Assembly (NCBI GenBank): GCA_905250885.1
Contig: CAJNOQ010000076.1
Location: 1 to 64,000 of the forward strand
Source of the DNA: Didymodactylos carnosus
Lineage: Eukaryota; Rotifera; Eurotatoria; Philodinida; Philodinidae
DNA: 64,000 nucleotides
Reading direction: 5' to 3'
Shown here: positions 35,925 through 48,679 of the stretch, one piece after another
Numbering within the stretch: position 1 is the first letter of the stretch
How the letters are laid out: every line of letters begins with the position of its first letter
Notes under the pieces: generated by a model
Databases searched by the model: none
The model's input: only the letters and a program-made list of their open reading frames with translations
Told to the model about the DNA's origin: nothing
Program-made: the position numbers and the translations under genes

Positions 35925-38900
35925 TTATTGTCCGGATGCGGATATTACTGCATGATTTCCCATTAAAGGTGGTCTAGATACGATTGGCATATACGATGTT
36001 CGGTAGTCTGCATTAGTTACAACTTTTGTTTTTAACATTTGACGCCATTGAAATTTGACGTATTCATGCCGTTCAATCTAAAATCAAAATATTATATATA
36101 CTTATTAAATTAAGTGATATTGATAAACGCAATTAGATAAAAAAAATGAAATATTTAAAATGAATTAATAATTACAGACGAATGAAAAAGACAGTATAAA
36201 CAGTCTCTATTCTAATACTCTAAACTGAGATATGATTATAACTAACTGTTAATAAGATAATCTATGTTGAAAAAAGATATGTAAATCCAATATCTGCAGA
36301 AATCACGACATGCAGAAGTGTTTTGTTAACGTATCAAAGAAAGTTAGTTGAACACTACCCCGCTTGAAATCATCTACTTACAGCATCATCGTTTGTAGAC
36401 ATCTAAATTGATAAACGAATAACAACAATAGAAAAAAGCAAGACAAAATTACATAAGGCATGAGACTACTTTTACGATCATTTAAACATGTGTCGAACAG
36501 ATTCTAAACTTATTTAAATGTTTGTCAAACTATTACAATTATTTTTTACTGTTTTAATTAATCTAACTAGCATACATCATCTTATGCGAGCTTATCATAA
36601 CATATGAGAAAGCGGAAGAATATTCTTAAGCAATAGCATATAGTCATAGTCTCCTGTTTTCTGCATACAACAGCAATAATTTTCTTTTTAACCTGAAAAA
36701 GCTAAGCTAGACATATGACAAGAATCAATTATTGAAAAAAGATTACTCATATCTACTTCGATACTTAAGACAAATGTAGCATAAAAGCTTTACGAAGACT
36801 ATACTTACACCTTTATTACGGATGATTACACTCCTATGAACCATGATATCTATCGTTCATATGAAACTTAGTCGTCTTTAATAGACACTCAACTTACCAT
36901 TAGGTGCACGTGTATTCGACGTCGGCGTGTTCTCGGTGTTTGATCTTCTCGAAGAAAATGAACAGCTTCGTTTGAATTATCATTAAGTTCACGAAAACCG
37001 AATTTTAATATATGTCGAGGTAAACGTCTACAGATAATACACAGAAATACATAGAATTTTATTAAATAAATATAATTGTATATTAAGGATAAACAAGAAA
37101 AAGATTTTATACCGTTTTGAATCTCGTACAGGTGGTAGTTTTGTGTGTTCATCTGACGTTAGATAATTACTTGTTGTAAATTGATTATTATAAATTGATT
37201 CAAACAATTTTGATGGATTTACATCATCAATTGTTGTATGAACATTGCGCGTTTCACTACAACATGTGTACAATAGTGAAAATCATTAGTATTTATAATA
37301 ATATTATAAAAGTAACTAGTACAAGAAAAGAAAACTTCTCACTATTACTCACAGTTTTTTTCTTTCTGTTTGTTCAATTGGTGAATCGTCCTAAATTATT
37401 TTAGAAATTTTTAATCTTTTATTTGTGTCTATGGTATCTAAAAGAGTATGACTCACTCCTTTATTTCCCATAATCGATGCTAATTGTTGTATAATCGGAT
37501 CATTCCAAATCAGTGGAATAATACGATGTGGAATACGTGAATGTAAAAGTGGTAGAAATTTTGGATACGAACGATATATTTTTTGAATATATTGTGATGA
37601 CTGTGGAGCACCATGAGACTGGAGTACTTCACAAATAAAAATAATTCATATTTGTACATAATAAAAAAATTACAAAACAAGCCCTTACGTTTATCACATA
37701 GGACAGCATGTGTTATATCTGACGGCGTTAAATGAGGATCAGGTACATCCATCAGTGACGTAATGATTGGTGAGGCATTAGGTCCATGTATTAGAAGATC
37801 AGAACCTTTTGACGGCTCTCTGTCTGATTTCAAAGCACTTGCTAATGCATCTTGCATGGTTAATACTTTGTTAATGTTTATCCCTGGAAATAAAAAAATG
37901 CGAATGATTGGGTATCTTGTATTAGAGTGAAAATAGATGATGTATACCAGCTTTCGTTGCTTTTGACCGTGCATTTTCTATAATATGCTCCGATGGATAT
38001 TTGTACATTTCTCTCGGTGATGGTTGCATATTAATAATTGGTGGTAGTTTCGATGCTACAAGATTATTGTGCATGTTTGTTGAATGAAGTGGTATACGTG
38101 AAATATTTAATGTATCAGTAAAAAGTGACAGTGATTGTGTTAAATCATTGCCCCATAACGATGATAATGCTGCCGGTCTTATTCGTTCATGTTGTTTATG
38201 AATCTGTATTCCACGAATAACTAGAAAAACATCATACAAACAGTTTTATTAGTACAGTTTTTATGTTCGAAGTTCATATAAACAAAACTTCATTAAAGTT
38301 CTTCACGTTTCTTAAACTCATCATATGTGGACTCAATATCAAATAGAATATAGATAAGCCTATCAGTTTACCTAGACATGATAAAAGTTGAACAAATTCT
38401 ATATCTTGTAAATGCTTGTTACGATTTAAATCTGTTAAATGCATACGACTATTAGGAAAATTCTGTAGGTTGTTTGCAAGGACATGTGATTCTTCTCCTA
38501 ATAAAGAATGTAATGAAATTTTCTTTGGTAAGAGTAATGGACGTTTAGGTAGCCGATAGAAACCAAACTGTTTTGTATGCTGATCAATTAGATCTTGTAC
38601 GATATCGTGTTCATCTGGAAGATGATGATCATTATTGCTGATATCTTGTATAAATTGTCTCGGACGTTGCTGATGATACTTTTGTGGAAGACGTTCAAGA
38701 TATACTTTACGCTTTGGCATCATTATACGTTTTATTCGTTGTTGATCATTTGTATTCTCTTCATCAATGGACAAATTATCAACAGATTCTATCACAAGAC
38801 GGTTTTCATTTTGTTTTATTTCAGGTATAATAGTACTTGTTTCATTTGTTGCAAATTCTAATTGATCACGTTTTCTATAATAACTCCACGTTTCAGAATT

Positions 38901-41900
38901 GTTTGGCAGTAATTTTTCACTAAATGAAAGAACATTTTCCCTCACTTTTATCATAAAATAAACAGACTATTATCCGTCAAAAACAGAATCACCCATGGCT
39001 ATTTCTTATATAACTTTTGAATGGTGCAAACTAGAGAGTTGGAGTTTTCATATACGGGAAGAGGAGTTTATGAAGCATCTGTTTACAAGTGAGAACTCTT
39101 TTAGAGAATTTTTCAAAAGCCGATTTTTCAAGGGATTTTTGGAAAGCTCTTGTATAATGAAAAAATTTAAAATATCAAACTATTGACTTGTTTACATCAG
39201 TAGATAAAGAAAGTGTCCGCTTCAAATGGGAAGTAAGCGACCTCTTAATCTTTTGTGTCTGAGGTGTGGCATCGGATTTACTTATTTCGGAAGATTTCTA
39301 GAAAATGTTTTGAAAAACCCAAGTATTTTATGTTGGTTTTTAAAAGTTCTGTCGAACTCCATGATATGTTGCAGATAAAATCGGGTGTATCTCGATATCA
39401 AGAAGTAGTCTGCATCAATTTTGACTGAGTTATGAATTTTCTTCTTTTACGCGAATCCGATGCCACACCTCAAACACAAAAGATTAAGAGGTCGCTTACT
39501 TTATCTACTGATGTAAACAAGTCAATAATTTGATATTTTAAATTTTTTCATTATACAAGAGCTTCCCAAAAATCCCTTGAAAAATCGGTTTTTGAAAAAT
39601 TCTCTAAAAGAGTTCTCACTTGTAAACAGATGCTTCATAAACTCCTCTTCCCGTATATGAAAACTCCAACCCTCTAGTTTGCACCATTCAAAAGTTATAT
39701 AAAAAATAGCCATGGGTGATTCTTTTCTTTAACGGATATCCTACCGATGTTTAACAACAGTGGGATCTAAATTCTTTGTTTTCTCTTTGATTACGATTGT
39801 ATTCGACTCAAAGATTGATTCCATAGACGAAACAACAATTTCTTCTTCTTTAGTTTGATTTTCTCGAGATTTTCTCTCCTCAGGAATAACTTTATCATCC
39901 GTTTTTTTTGTTTTATCATTAATTTCAATTCTTATTGTCGGTTTTACTGATTTGAAGCTACTAGACGTAGTGCTGATCAATGTTGAAGACGCGACATCCA
40001 CATTTTGAACTAGATGATCAATTATTGTCTCCTTTTCCATGTGCCGTTCTTCTGCTTTTACAATGTCTCGAATCGGTTCACTGAATGGCTCAACAACTTT
40101 CTCATAACGCTGTATTGTAACTGGTATTTCAACCTCACGTTCAGCTCTAGTTTCAGTCATATGAACCACTTCAGTTGGATGTTGTTTTTGTTCAACTTCA
40201 GTTGAGAACTGTTCTTGCTGAAATTCAGTTGCTTGCTCTTCATCTATTTTTTGTTCATTCTCGTCGATTATTGCATATTCTTTTGTTTCATTCTGCTGCT
40301 GCTCTTGCTGATCGCCTTCAGCTTCAACAGGCATCCTTTTTTGGTTAAAATAATTCTGTAAACTAAAGCCTGCCGAAGGTAATGTCTGGATTAAAAAGAA
40401 AATACGAACTAGTAAACATAGAATATGACGTCTACACAGGTAACTCACTTCTAAATGATCAATATCATCTGCTATATCTTTTAAGACAGTGTCCGATTGA
40501 ATTCCAGACAACTTTTTCAGTGCCTCACAACATTCGGTTCGAACAAGCACCTTCAATGAAAAAAGCACATCAGTTAAATTGAATAAGAAGGGCTTATTCA
40601 TATCAAATAAAATGATGGAGATTTTATTCCAGTTTTGAAAATCATTAATCTTCTACTCAGACGTAGAGTCCGGCATCGGATTTTTTTCGGGTTTGACTAA
40701 ATAGTGAAATTAAAATTCGTTCCTACAGAGCAAATTTGTCTAAGGTGTACGTTCGATAGAGAAATGTTTCCGCTTTCGAATATGGTATTTTACGTGAAAA
40801 AAGGTTCCACTGACATACTGCTAGCAATCCAAACCTGCGAAAAACCAAAAAAAACCTGAGTTTTCGGGTTTTTCACGGGTTTAGATTGCTAGCAGTATGT
40901 CAGTGGAACCTTTTTTCACGTAAAATACCATATTCGAAAGCGGAAACATTTCTCTATCGAACGTACACCTTAGACAAATTTGCTCTGTAGAAACGAATTT
41001 TAATTTCACTATTTAGTCAAACCCGAAAGAAATCCGATGCCGGACTCTACTTAGACGTCGGACTGTAATAATTTTATCAATTACAGTTTACATACTCGTT
41101 TGTCATTAACATATGCATTTAATAGTGCAATATCAGCTGTTTTTGTTTCAATTTTTAATTCGCCTAGTGTATTAGCAATAATTGATCGATGATCTGGCTC
41201 ATTATGTAATAGTAACGGCACAAGTCCTTCGACACAGCGATCATATAGTTCATTTGAAAAGCCGATATTTCTATAAAAGAGTTAAAACTATCTAACTATT
41301 GTTTTTTTTTATTTAATCTACTTACCGTTGTAATTCAATTAAATACTTTGTGAATGTTTTCAGTTGTGTTTTATTTGCTGTCAATATTTTTTCTAAAATT
41401 GCTTCAACCACATTTTCAATTGTTGGTAATAAATCTTTTGGATACCATTTTTCTTGTGAAATCTTTTTTAATAATGGATGTAATTTAGTACTTTCGGTTG
41501 TATCTTGTTCAACACCATCCATCATATCCTCTATTAACTGCTCATCAGCACTTCTCAATGTGGCCACAATCGATTTTAATGAAAAATTTTCATCATCAGC
41601 ATACTATAATTGAACATCATTCTATCTGTGCTAACGATCAATAAAGTTTATAGAGAAAACATACTCGAACAGAGTCCATGTTTTTTAAGACTAAAACAAT
41701 TAAATTTGAATCATTGACATCTGTGATATATTTGACAGCATTAATTGCTTCAGTAACAATATCATCCTAAAATAATTAATATTTTACTCATTACTTGCCC
41801 TAAAAATCAATCTGTTATGAAAACAATACCTTCTCCGAGTTTCCTGCCAATTCAAGTAGAGATAGTATTATACTTTTGCGTTCGATTACAAATTGTTCAA

Positions 41901-44900
41901 TTGTACGAATTGTACATAGTATTAAATTGGGATGTAAACCGTCATTCTCACTACTATCTAAATTTGTTAATAAAATAGACAATACTTGATTGACTAACGT
42001 CGGTTCGATACCATAAGTTCTATAATAAAAAAAAGAAAATAATTTTATATACTATAATCCTTAGAACTCATGAAGATCGTACCGAAAAACATCGATTATA
42101 TAACTGCATGCTGACTCGTACGAGAGTAGTTGTTTTTCTTTGATAATTTTCATTAAATATATAACCATTGGGCGAAGATTTGGCTCCACTGATGAATCCC
42201 ACCAGGGTTCCAGTTTCATTTTGTTGAACAAATCAGGAATCTTATCCTATCAAAAAATATTTTTATAGTTTTCTCATCCTCTTATCATTATCTTACTACA
42301 ACTTAATATTTAACTTTATTTCTAAAGCGTTCACAAACTGTTATAGTGTAAATAATTAACTTATTATATTGCACGCACTTTATTATGAATATAAACTAAT
42401 CAAAAACATGTTTATACAATATTTTTTAATCAAGTTTATATTTTTATAAATAAACAGAGTTAAATACCTGCGTTAAATGAAATTATTAAAAGTGACTCAT
42501 TCTAAAAACATAAAATTCTCTGTACCTCATTATCCCAATAGCTATTATAGCGTTCCTCATCATCAATATCTTCATATTCATTGTTCTACAAATATATTCA
42601 TTCAAATTTTTTAACTTAGAAAAGTTCGATTCTATTGTTTTACCAATTACGACGATAATGAGTTGAACAGTAAGTATCCTATTTCAAGTAAGAAAAAATA
42701 TTTACCTTTGAACCTGATATGCCATACGCTTCTAATTTTGGTTCTAGAAAAACAAAATCAACACGTATAATGTTGGCGTCATTAATCGATGTAACAGTTT
42801 AAAAAAAATGGTTTTAGGTAGTCTAACAAAAGAATCAATGATTAGTTACCCACATGTAAAAATATACAAAATAATTACAAACCCCTTATTTTTTTTCGAT
42901 TATTTGACTGTTTGTCTGCTGATGCTGATATAAATGATGCTTCTGGATCATCAAAATCAACAAATTCTTCGCCATCGTCCAAATTTTCTCTTCGATTATT
43001 CTTCAATTAGTTAAAAGATTTGATTAAAAACGATGAAACCAGACATAGGGCCAAATCGAAAAATTTTAAAAAGTTTCTTCGGTCAAAATCGATTGCAGAT
43101 TCATCTTATTCATAGTCGATTATCTTGTACGCGATAACTTTTTAGATCGGGAGTACTTCAGAAAAAATTGCCGATATCGGGTTGCCTCTGATCGTAGTGT
43201 CCTTTTTGAAAATTTTTGAACAAAATCATGAGCCAATTTTTTTTATGAAGTAGCCCATTCCAAAAGTTATCGCGTACAAGATAATCGATTATGAAGAAGA
43301 CGAATCTGCAATCGGTTTTGACCGAAAAAGTTTTTAAAATTTTTCGATTTGTTGATATGAAGGACATTAAAAATGTGTGATACACAACTCTTTTCTTTTT
43401 GTGAATTTTTAGTTAAAGTTTAGAATATGTATTTACGAAAAAGAGTTACGATAATCATATATCCAAACATGCACTGTAACACTGTATACTAGACTTACCT
43501 CTGGTATATCGAGCTATACAAAAAAGAATATAATTAGAATTAATATGCTTACGAGAAGATTTAATAATGATGAGTCATTTTGAAATTAAGCAAAACATTT
43601 CATTTTCTCACTTAATTGCCATTATACTGTATTGTTCATTTTTAGTTTTTTTTATTGATCTATAGTCTGAATTAGGCCATAGATGTCGTCAACGCTTATA
43701 ATTTGTTTTTTTCTTCTTCAAAAGGATTCGACTATTACATTTTAGTTCATATCATAATATTTACCCATTTTAATTTAAAGACTTTCCTTTCTATTGGCTC
43801 TATTTGTTTTGTTTTAAATATTGAGCGTGTCACCGAATTTGGAATAAAACCTAATTAATTCAATAAATATTAAATATTTTTTCTATTGACATTAAGAAAT
43901 GATAATGAGTTTTTTCAGTATGTTAATTTTTTGTCTTTTTTTTTTTTCTTGCATGTGAGCTTATTTACCATCAGGTGCAATTGGCCACATTTTTTCTTCA
44001 TGCAGGTGTGATTGTGCTTTACTCTGAATGTTTTCAGCATCAAGCAGTTCGAAATAGTCTATTGGATGTGTAGCAGATATCTGAGGCTTGTCCACATCTA
44101 CAATAAAAACAAAAACAAAAAACGAAATAGTACACATATCTATCTCATTCTAAGAAAGAAAACATATACTTTTATTTGCTTTTATTGAAGAGTCAACTCG
44201 AATGGTACGCCCAGATCCAAGTAAAGGTCTATAAAAATGAGAAAATATTCAATTGATTAAACTATTATCTCAAGATATATTCTCATTTTAGCATTGTTTC
44301 CAATACTTCAATCATAAATTCTTCGTGTTTTTATTTAAAGAGAAAATTTTATTATATAAATTCCTCCTTAAAAAGTTGCTTCATCGCTCTAAGCAAAAAA
44401 ATATAGTTTTAATTACCTGCCACTATTATTTCGTTTTATTTTTTTGTATTGGTTTGGTGAAGTTATTTTTGGATGAATTATCTTAATCATCAGAAATCTT
44501 ATTCTTCGGAAAATATTTCAAATAATTTCGAAAAAATGAAATATATTCAGTCAACTTCTCTCTGTAATAATTTTTTTGTATAAAAAGATCTAATAACATA
44601 TCGTTTGTTGAATATTGTTTTGTTTCAAAACTCTCTTTCTTATTAAGTATGTAAAGTTGAAGTGCTTATTAGAATAATTTTTAAAAAAAAAGAAGAAATT
44701 TTACTGTCATCTATACATTCGATAATGTGAATTAATATATTATATGAATAAATGGATTATGACAAATATTAAATGTCTATTTTTTCTTTTATAGCCCCAA
44801 AACAAGTATTGAAAGATTTTGTTGAATATTTGAAGAAAAATAATGCAGTAAAATGGTAAAAACAACATGTCTAGTGTAAGAAGCAAACTACACATTCAAA

Positions 44901-45476
44901 TTAATGACAACATACATAAAACGTCAATCACGTCAACCGATATTTGAGTGACCTACATTTGGGGAAGAGAAATGATGGATAGTGGGAATGATTGTACAAA
45001 CAATATTACAGATGTTGACCCTGAAGTTTCGTAATTATTTCCATGAAGTTTAATGTTTAAGAAATTAAAACTGGTGAAGAAAGAAAAAGTTGACTGTAGA
45101 TTGCAGTTTAGTTGTACAGTGGGGACTTAACTGGATTATTTTAAGATCCATAGAAATAATAGCACTTTTGTATTGTCTAAGTATTTTGATCCCTCAAACA
45201 ATTGTTAATCTGTAAGTCAAAATATACTCTTTTAATATAACTGATTACAGTGATGAACTGTTAAATCACAGAGCACAAGAGACGTCGAAGAATATCTGTA
45301 AAAAAATTTAAAAAATGAAAACTTTATTACCTTTTCACTGATGAAAATTTAACGTTTGTATTTGAGTTAGATGATGCATAATTTTCTTGTGGATAGATAT
45401 CTGTTTCTTGCGATTTACTCCGTATAAATTGAAAACTATTATCATTATTTGGGATTTCGAGTAATTTTTTATTCAT
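35925..45476 (-). CDS. Large helical-repeat (HEAT/ARM-like) protein, unrecognised
   Basis: I traced 23 exons: 45476-45331, 44228-44170, 44097-43969, 43513-43499, 42987-42883, 42743-42706, 42585-42526, 42246-42083, 42019-41830, 41766-41665, 41603-41326, 41270-41096, 40550-40449, 40385-39745, 38940-38372, 38220-37948, 37883-37689, 37626-37457, 37390-37353, 37256-37113, 37027-36898, 36402-36382 and 36077-35925. Frame holds through all 22 GT-AG junctions and gives 1,298 residues. Residues about 165-520 are alternating amphipathic helices like HEAT or armadillo repeats (for example LVRTECCEALKKLSG and LYDRCVEGLVPLLLHNEPDH). Residues 522-735 are Glu/Gln-rich and probably disordered. The C-terminal 560 residues are basic with short conserved-looking blocks (FGFYRLPKRPLLLP, PRHILKFGFREL, EYVKFQWRQML). 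I do not recognise the family; a HEATR4-type ciliary or testis protein is a guess. Introns between 38.9 and 43.4 kb carry three fold-back elements. Confidence 0.8.
38973..39736. mobile_element. TA-flanked fold-back element filling an intron
   Basis: The arms from about 38973 to 39270 and about 39450 to 39736 are near-perfect reverse complements, and TA lies outside each (38971-38972 and 39737-39738). The ends read TCCGTCAAAAACAGAATCAC and its match. The element lies wholly in the intron 38941-39744 of the minus-strand helical-repeat gene. It starts 6 bp from the splice donor and ends about 30 bp from the acceptor. Without it the intron would be about 38 bp. Both arms carry the same 63-codon open frame because they are copies of each other; I do not think it is a gene. 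Confidence 0.85.
40666..41047. mobile_element. Almost perfect 382-bp palindromic MITE in an intron
   Basis: The two halves, about 40666-40850 and 40863-41047, are almost exact reverse complements with virtually no spacer. The ends read GAGTCCGGCATCGGAT, with TA outside each (40664-40665 and 41048-41049). It lies in the intron 40551-41095 of the minus-strand helical-repeat gene, so the pre-mRNA would carry a hairpin of about 185 bp. High arm identity argues for recent insertion or gene conversion between arms. Confidence 0.88.
43047..43357. mobile_element. Fold-back element in an intron, about 0.3 kb
   Basis: The left arm 43052-43143 (from CAAATCGAAAAATTTTAAAAA) and right arm about 43262-43351 are about 90% identical reverse complements. 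Possible TA flanks lie a few bases further out (about 43045 and 43358) but the outermost bases do not match, so the ends are uncertain. It sits in the intron between exons 4 and 5 of the minus-strand helical-repeat gene. Confidence 0.65.
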
Positions 45477-46462
45477 ATTTGACAAGAAAACGGTAGAAGA
45501 ATGATTTCTGAAGAATAAGAATAATTAGTTGTGTCTTTTTTGTGTTTTATTTGTCAACGTCAGCGTATCATGTGTATAGGAATATATTTGAAATTGATTC
45601 TTTCTGGTATTGGAGAAACCTGATAAAGACAACAACTTGCAAACAGAAACGGTATGTATACCTGGTTAAAAATAATGCTCAAATCATTAACACCAGATTT
45701 TATAAAACAGAAACTAATAACTGTTGCTCGGTGCAAAGAAAAAAATAAAGAAAAGAAACGGATCAATTGACCTATTTGATTTAAGCTGTATTCTTACACT
45801 TGTATAAAAAAACTTCTCGAACAAACCAAATTCTACTGAGAGTTCATGGATAGCCAGATAGACGAACATTGTCAAATGATCTTTCAAACTTTGATATTAT
45901 CTTAGAAGATCATATTATAAGATTTTCTTATGATAAGTTCTTAGAAGATCCTGTAAAATCTTAAAAGAAATTCATCTGAATATTGAAAATAATATGCCTG
46001 CTTTTTACTATCGTTTCTTCTTCCTTCCTCACCCCCTTCTAACCACTATTGCTTCCTGCTTTTTTTTTCTAGTATAAGTAGGACTTTTACGTTCTAGGAT
46101 TGTGTTTTGTCACGTTTCTACCTCATAAACTTTATTTTGTACTCAGCTGATAGGTTAAATTTCTGTTGTACATGTCATCGATTCTATGAAATCTTTTAAG
46201 ATATAATAATAAAATAAATATAGCTTAACAATCTGTAACGCAAGATCATATGACTTCTTATTTTATGATCCTGTAAGAACTGACAAGGTCTTACAGACTA
46301 CTCTTGTAAGTTTTTTACGACAAGAAATCACAAGAAACATTATACATTTATATTGAGCTTCGGACTAAAAGTCTAAATACTTTTACTTAATTTTTAAAAA
46401 ATGCCATCATCTGTACTGATGAATCGAGATTTTCTTCTCCGAGTGGCAAGTTACACGAGAAG
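45477..46462. other. Gene-free stretch upstream of the helical-repeat gene
   Basis: The first few hundred bases should include the 5' UTR and promoter of the minus-strand gene starting at 45476. The sequence just upstream of exon 1 (TTCAG on the minus strand near 45510) could be a splice acceptor, so a further 5' exon is possible. From 45890 to 46330 words like TTAGAAGATC and TCTTGTAAG recur in both orientations, perhaps an old repeat. Confidence 0.4.
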
Positions 46463-46464
46463 TA

Positions 46465-47402
46465 AATAGCCACATGGCTAACCTACATTTTTATATAGTC
46501 TCTTTCATTTCTAGGTCAGTCAACACCAGACTTCCCAGATGGTCCGCATTTTGAGAATTGTCTGTTTTTGCTGTTTTTCCCCTGTTTACATATAACATTT
46601 AAAAAAAGAATGTCTATCTATTGAGGATTCTCGACAGAAATGATTGCAGCTGGGTTAAAAATTCACTTAAACTCATCGTTATCATGCACCGAAATTTATA
46701 ATTATTTCTTATCAGAGCCAGATCTGCTTAAACTTATTCATTCTAATCAAAAATATACAGTCAAAAAACAACGTGTCAACTAAAATCAGGACTTACATTT
46801 CTGTTTGTTTTTCTCTTGTGTTTTATTGTTTCACTCACGACCTCTATTTAAGTTGCATTTTCCGACTATACTTAGGATTTGTCTTAAAGCTTTTCAATAC
46901 TGTAGGGTTAAAGAGAAATAAATTCTGCATAAAATAAGCTGTTGCACGACTTTCTACTGTAAGTAACCGACGAGTCGCGAATGTGTCATTATTAGCCTTT
47001 ATTTTTCCTTTTCTCTAGCGATTCTGGGGTCTTCATAGCTGAAAAAGACCCATCCACAACTCATCAGTTACCTATAGTAGAAAGGCGTGCAACAGCTTAT
47101 TTTGTGCAGAATTTATTTCTCTTTACCGTATTGAAAAGCTTTGAGACAAACGCTATAGTTGATATCTGAGAAAGCCTTTTTTACGAAAATATAGCCCTTA
47201 AAGTTCTCTATCGAATCATGTTATTTTCAAACCTAATAAAAGTCTTTTAACTAGAGAGTTATCAAAAATAAATGAAAAATAAAAGAGGAATCTATAATTC
47301 TGCCACATGATTTTTTCAGTGTATTGACTCTTTCTCTTAGGTGTTGACTGACCTAGAAATGAAAGAGACTATATAAAAATGTAGGTTAGGCATGTGGCTA
47401 TT
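46465..47402. mobile_element. TA-flanked element with outer and inner inverted repeats, about 0.94 kb
   Basis: The outer arms 46465-46527 and 47340-47402 match as reverse complements, with the end AATAGCCACATGGCTAACCT on the left and TA just outside both. A second inverted pair lies inside, about 46870-46983 against 47045-47165, with more divergence. The stretches between outer and inner arms do not match each other. The element can therefore form a two-storey hairpin with internal bulges. No transposase is visible. Confidence 0.7.
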
Positions 47403-48677
47403 TATATCGGAAAGTCGTTTGAAAAAAGATTTAGTGATTGAAGAATTACATAAATTTTGGTGCAACTCATATAGGGGAGAGGTCCATAATTTTGCCATAT
47501 CCTGTATGTTGTTTCTATCAAAAATTAATCTGATATCAAATCATCTTTTTCAATATTTTACAATACATGTTAAAGAACGAATGTTGAATAAAAACTAAAA
47601 ATGAGCAAAAACTTACTCGCCAAATTTTACATTGTACTGTAATGGATAGTTGATATAGTTGTTCTAAATAAAATATAAATGCTAGTAATCTACCAGGAGT
47701 ATCCAATTTTTTCCATACTCTGAATGAAAGCAATTTTACTACCCAAAAATTTTTCTTCCGCTTTTATAAACGGACAACTTAGAGCATTCTGCTGCGAACT
47801 TACTGTGAAACAATGTGCCATGTATAGAACTATTCTTTGTGATTTTTTTTTCTTATACAAATGATTTGCAAATACGTTGCCAGTTTGTTTTTTTTCTAAA
47901 AGTAAAAAACGGGAAACGGTTGTTCTATTTACATCTGAACACATATCTCATCAAAGAAACATTTGTTCAAGAGTTTTCATACTCTTCTTTACATTGTATA
48001 GACAAAAAAAGAAAACAAATCAGCGAACAATTTGACATCAGGTATATGACGTATTCATACTCTTCTTTTTAGGTAAGTGCATTTTCCTTTCTGTTTTAAA
48101 ACTTATCAATTGCTTGTCTGTTATAAATTAATGAGTTGTGATAGTTTCAATGGCCCTTTTGTGGATCCTTTTATAAGAAAAAATACCGAAGATCGAAAAT
48201 AATATAGACCTAAAGGAAAAGTTGAGAGTATTTTGTAAACTTTTTTGAAAGAAAAAGCATAAAAAAGTGTTTTGTCTCTAAAAAAAACTAAATAATGATG
48301 AACGTGTAGCATTTATTTTTACATTGATTAAATTTATTTTTAGAGAATGAAATATAAGATAGCAAAAAAAGGAAAAGAAAAATTATTAAAAACATATTTC
48401 TATATGATTCTTTTGAAAACGACATATTTAAATATTTATTCATATGTGACGACATGAAAATATACTATAGAGAACAAGAGCATATGGCAACTTCGGCTAA
48501 TTAATGTCTTTTTTATATTCTGTGAACGTAATTGTTTAATTAGTAATAATAATAAGTTAGATAAAGAGAAGTTTTACCCAGATACATCTGTTAGGACCGT
48601 TACACAACTGAGAAACTCTGATATGTATTTTCACTGGAATCTATCTCCAATGCTGTATTATACTAAAATGTTCGCCC
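47403..48677. other. Gene-free AT-rich stretch
   Basis: No gene, repeat or RNA can be supported here. Open frames reach 85 residues and have no motif. Confidence 0.5.
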
Positions 48678-48679
48678 TA

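Noticed and set aside
38995-39713. Two nearly identical 63-codon frames on opposite strands
   Set aside because: They are the two arms of the same fold-back element, so the match reflects the inverted repeat and not conserved coding.
38274-40601. Reading the helical-repeat locus as two separate genes divided by the fold-back element
   Set aside because: The donor at 39744 and an acceptor at 38941 join the two halves in frame, and all other junctions agree, so one gene is the simpler model.
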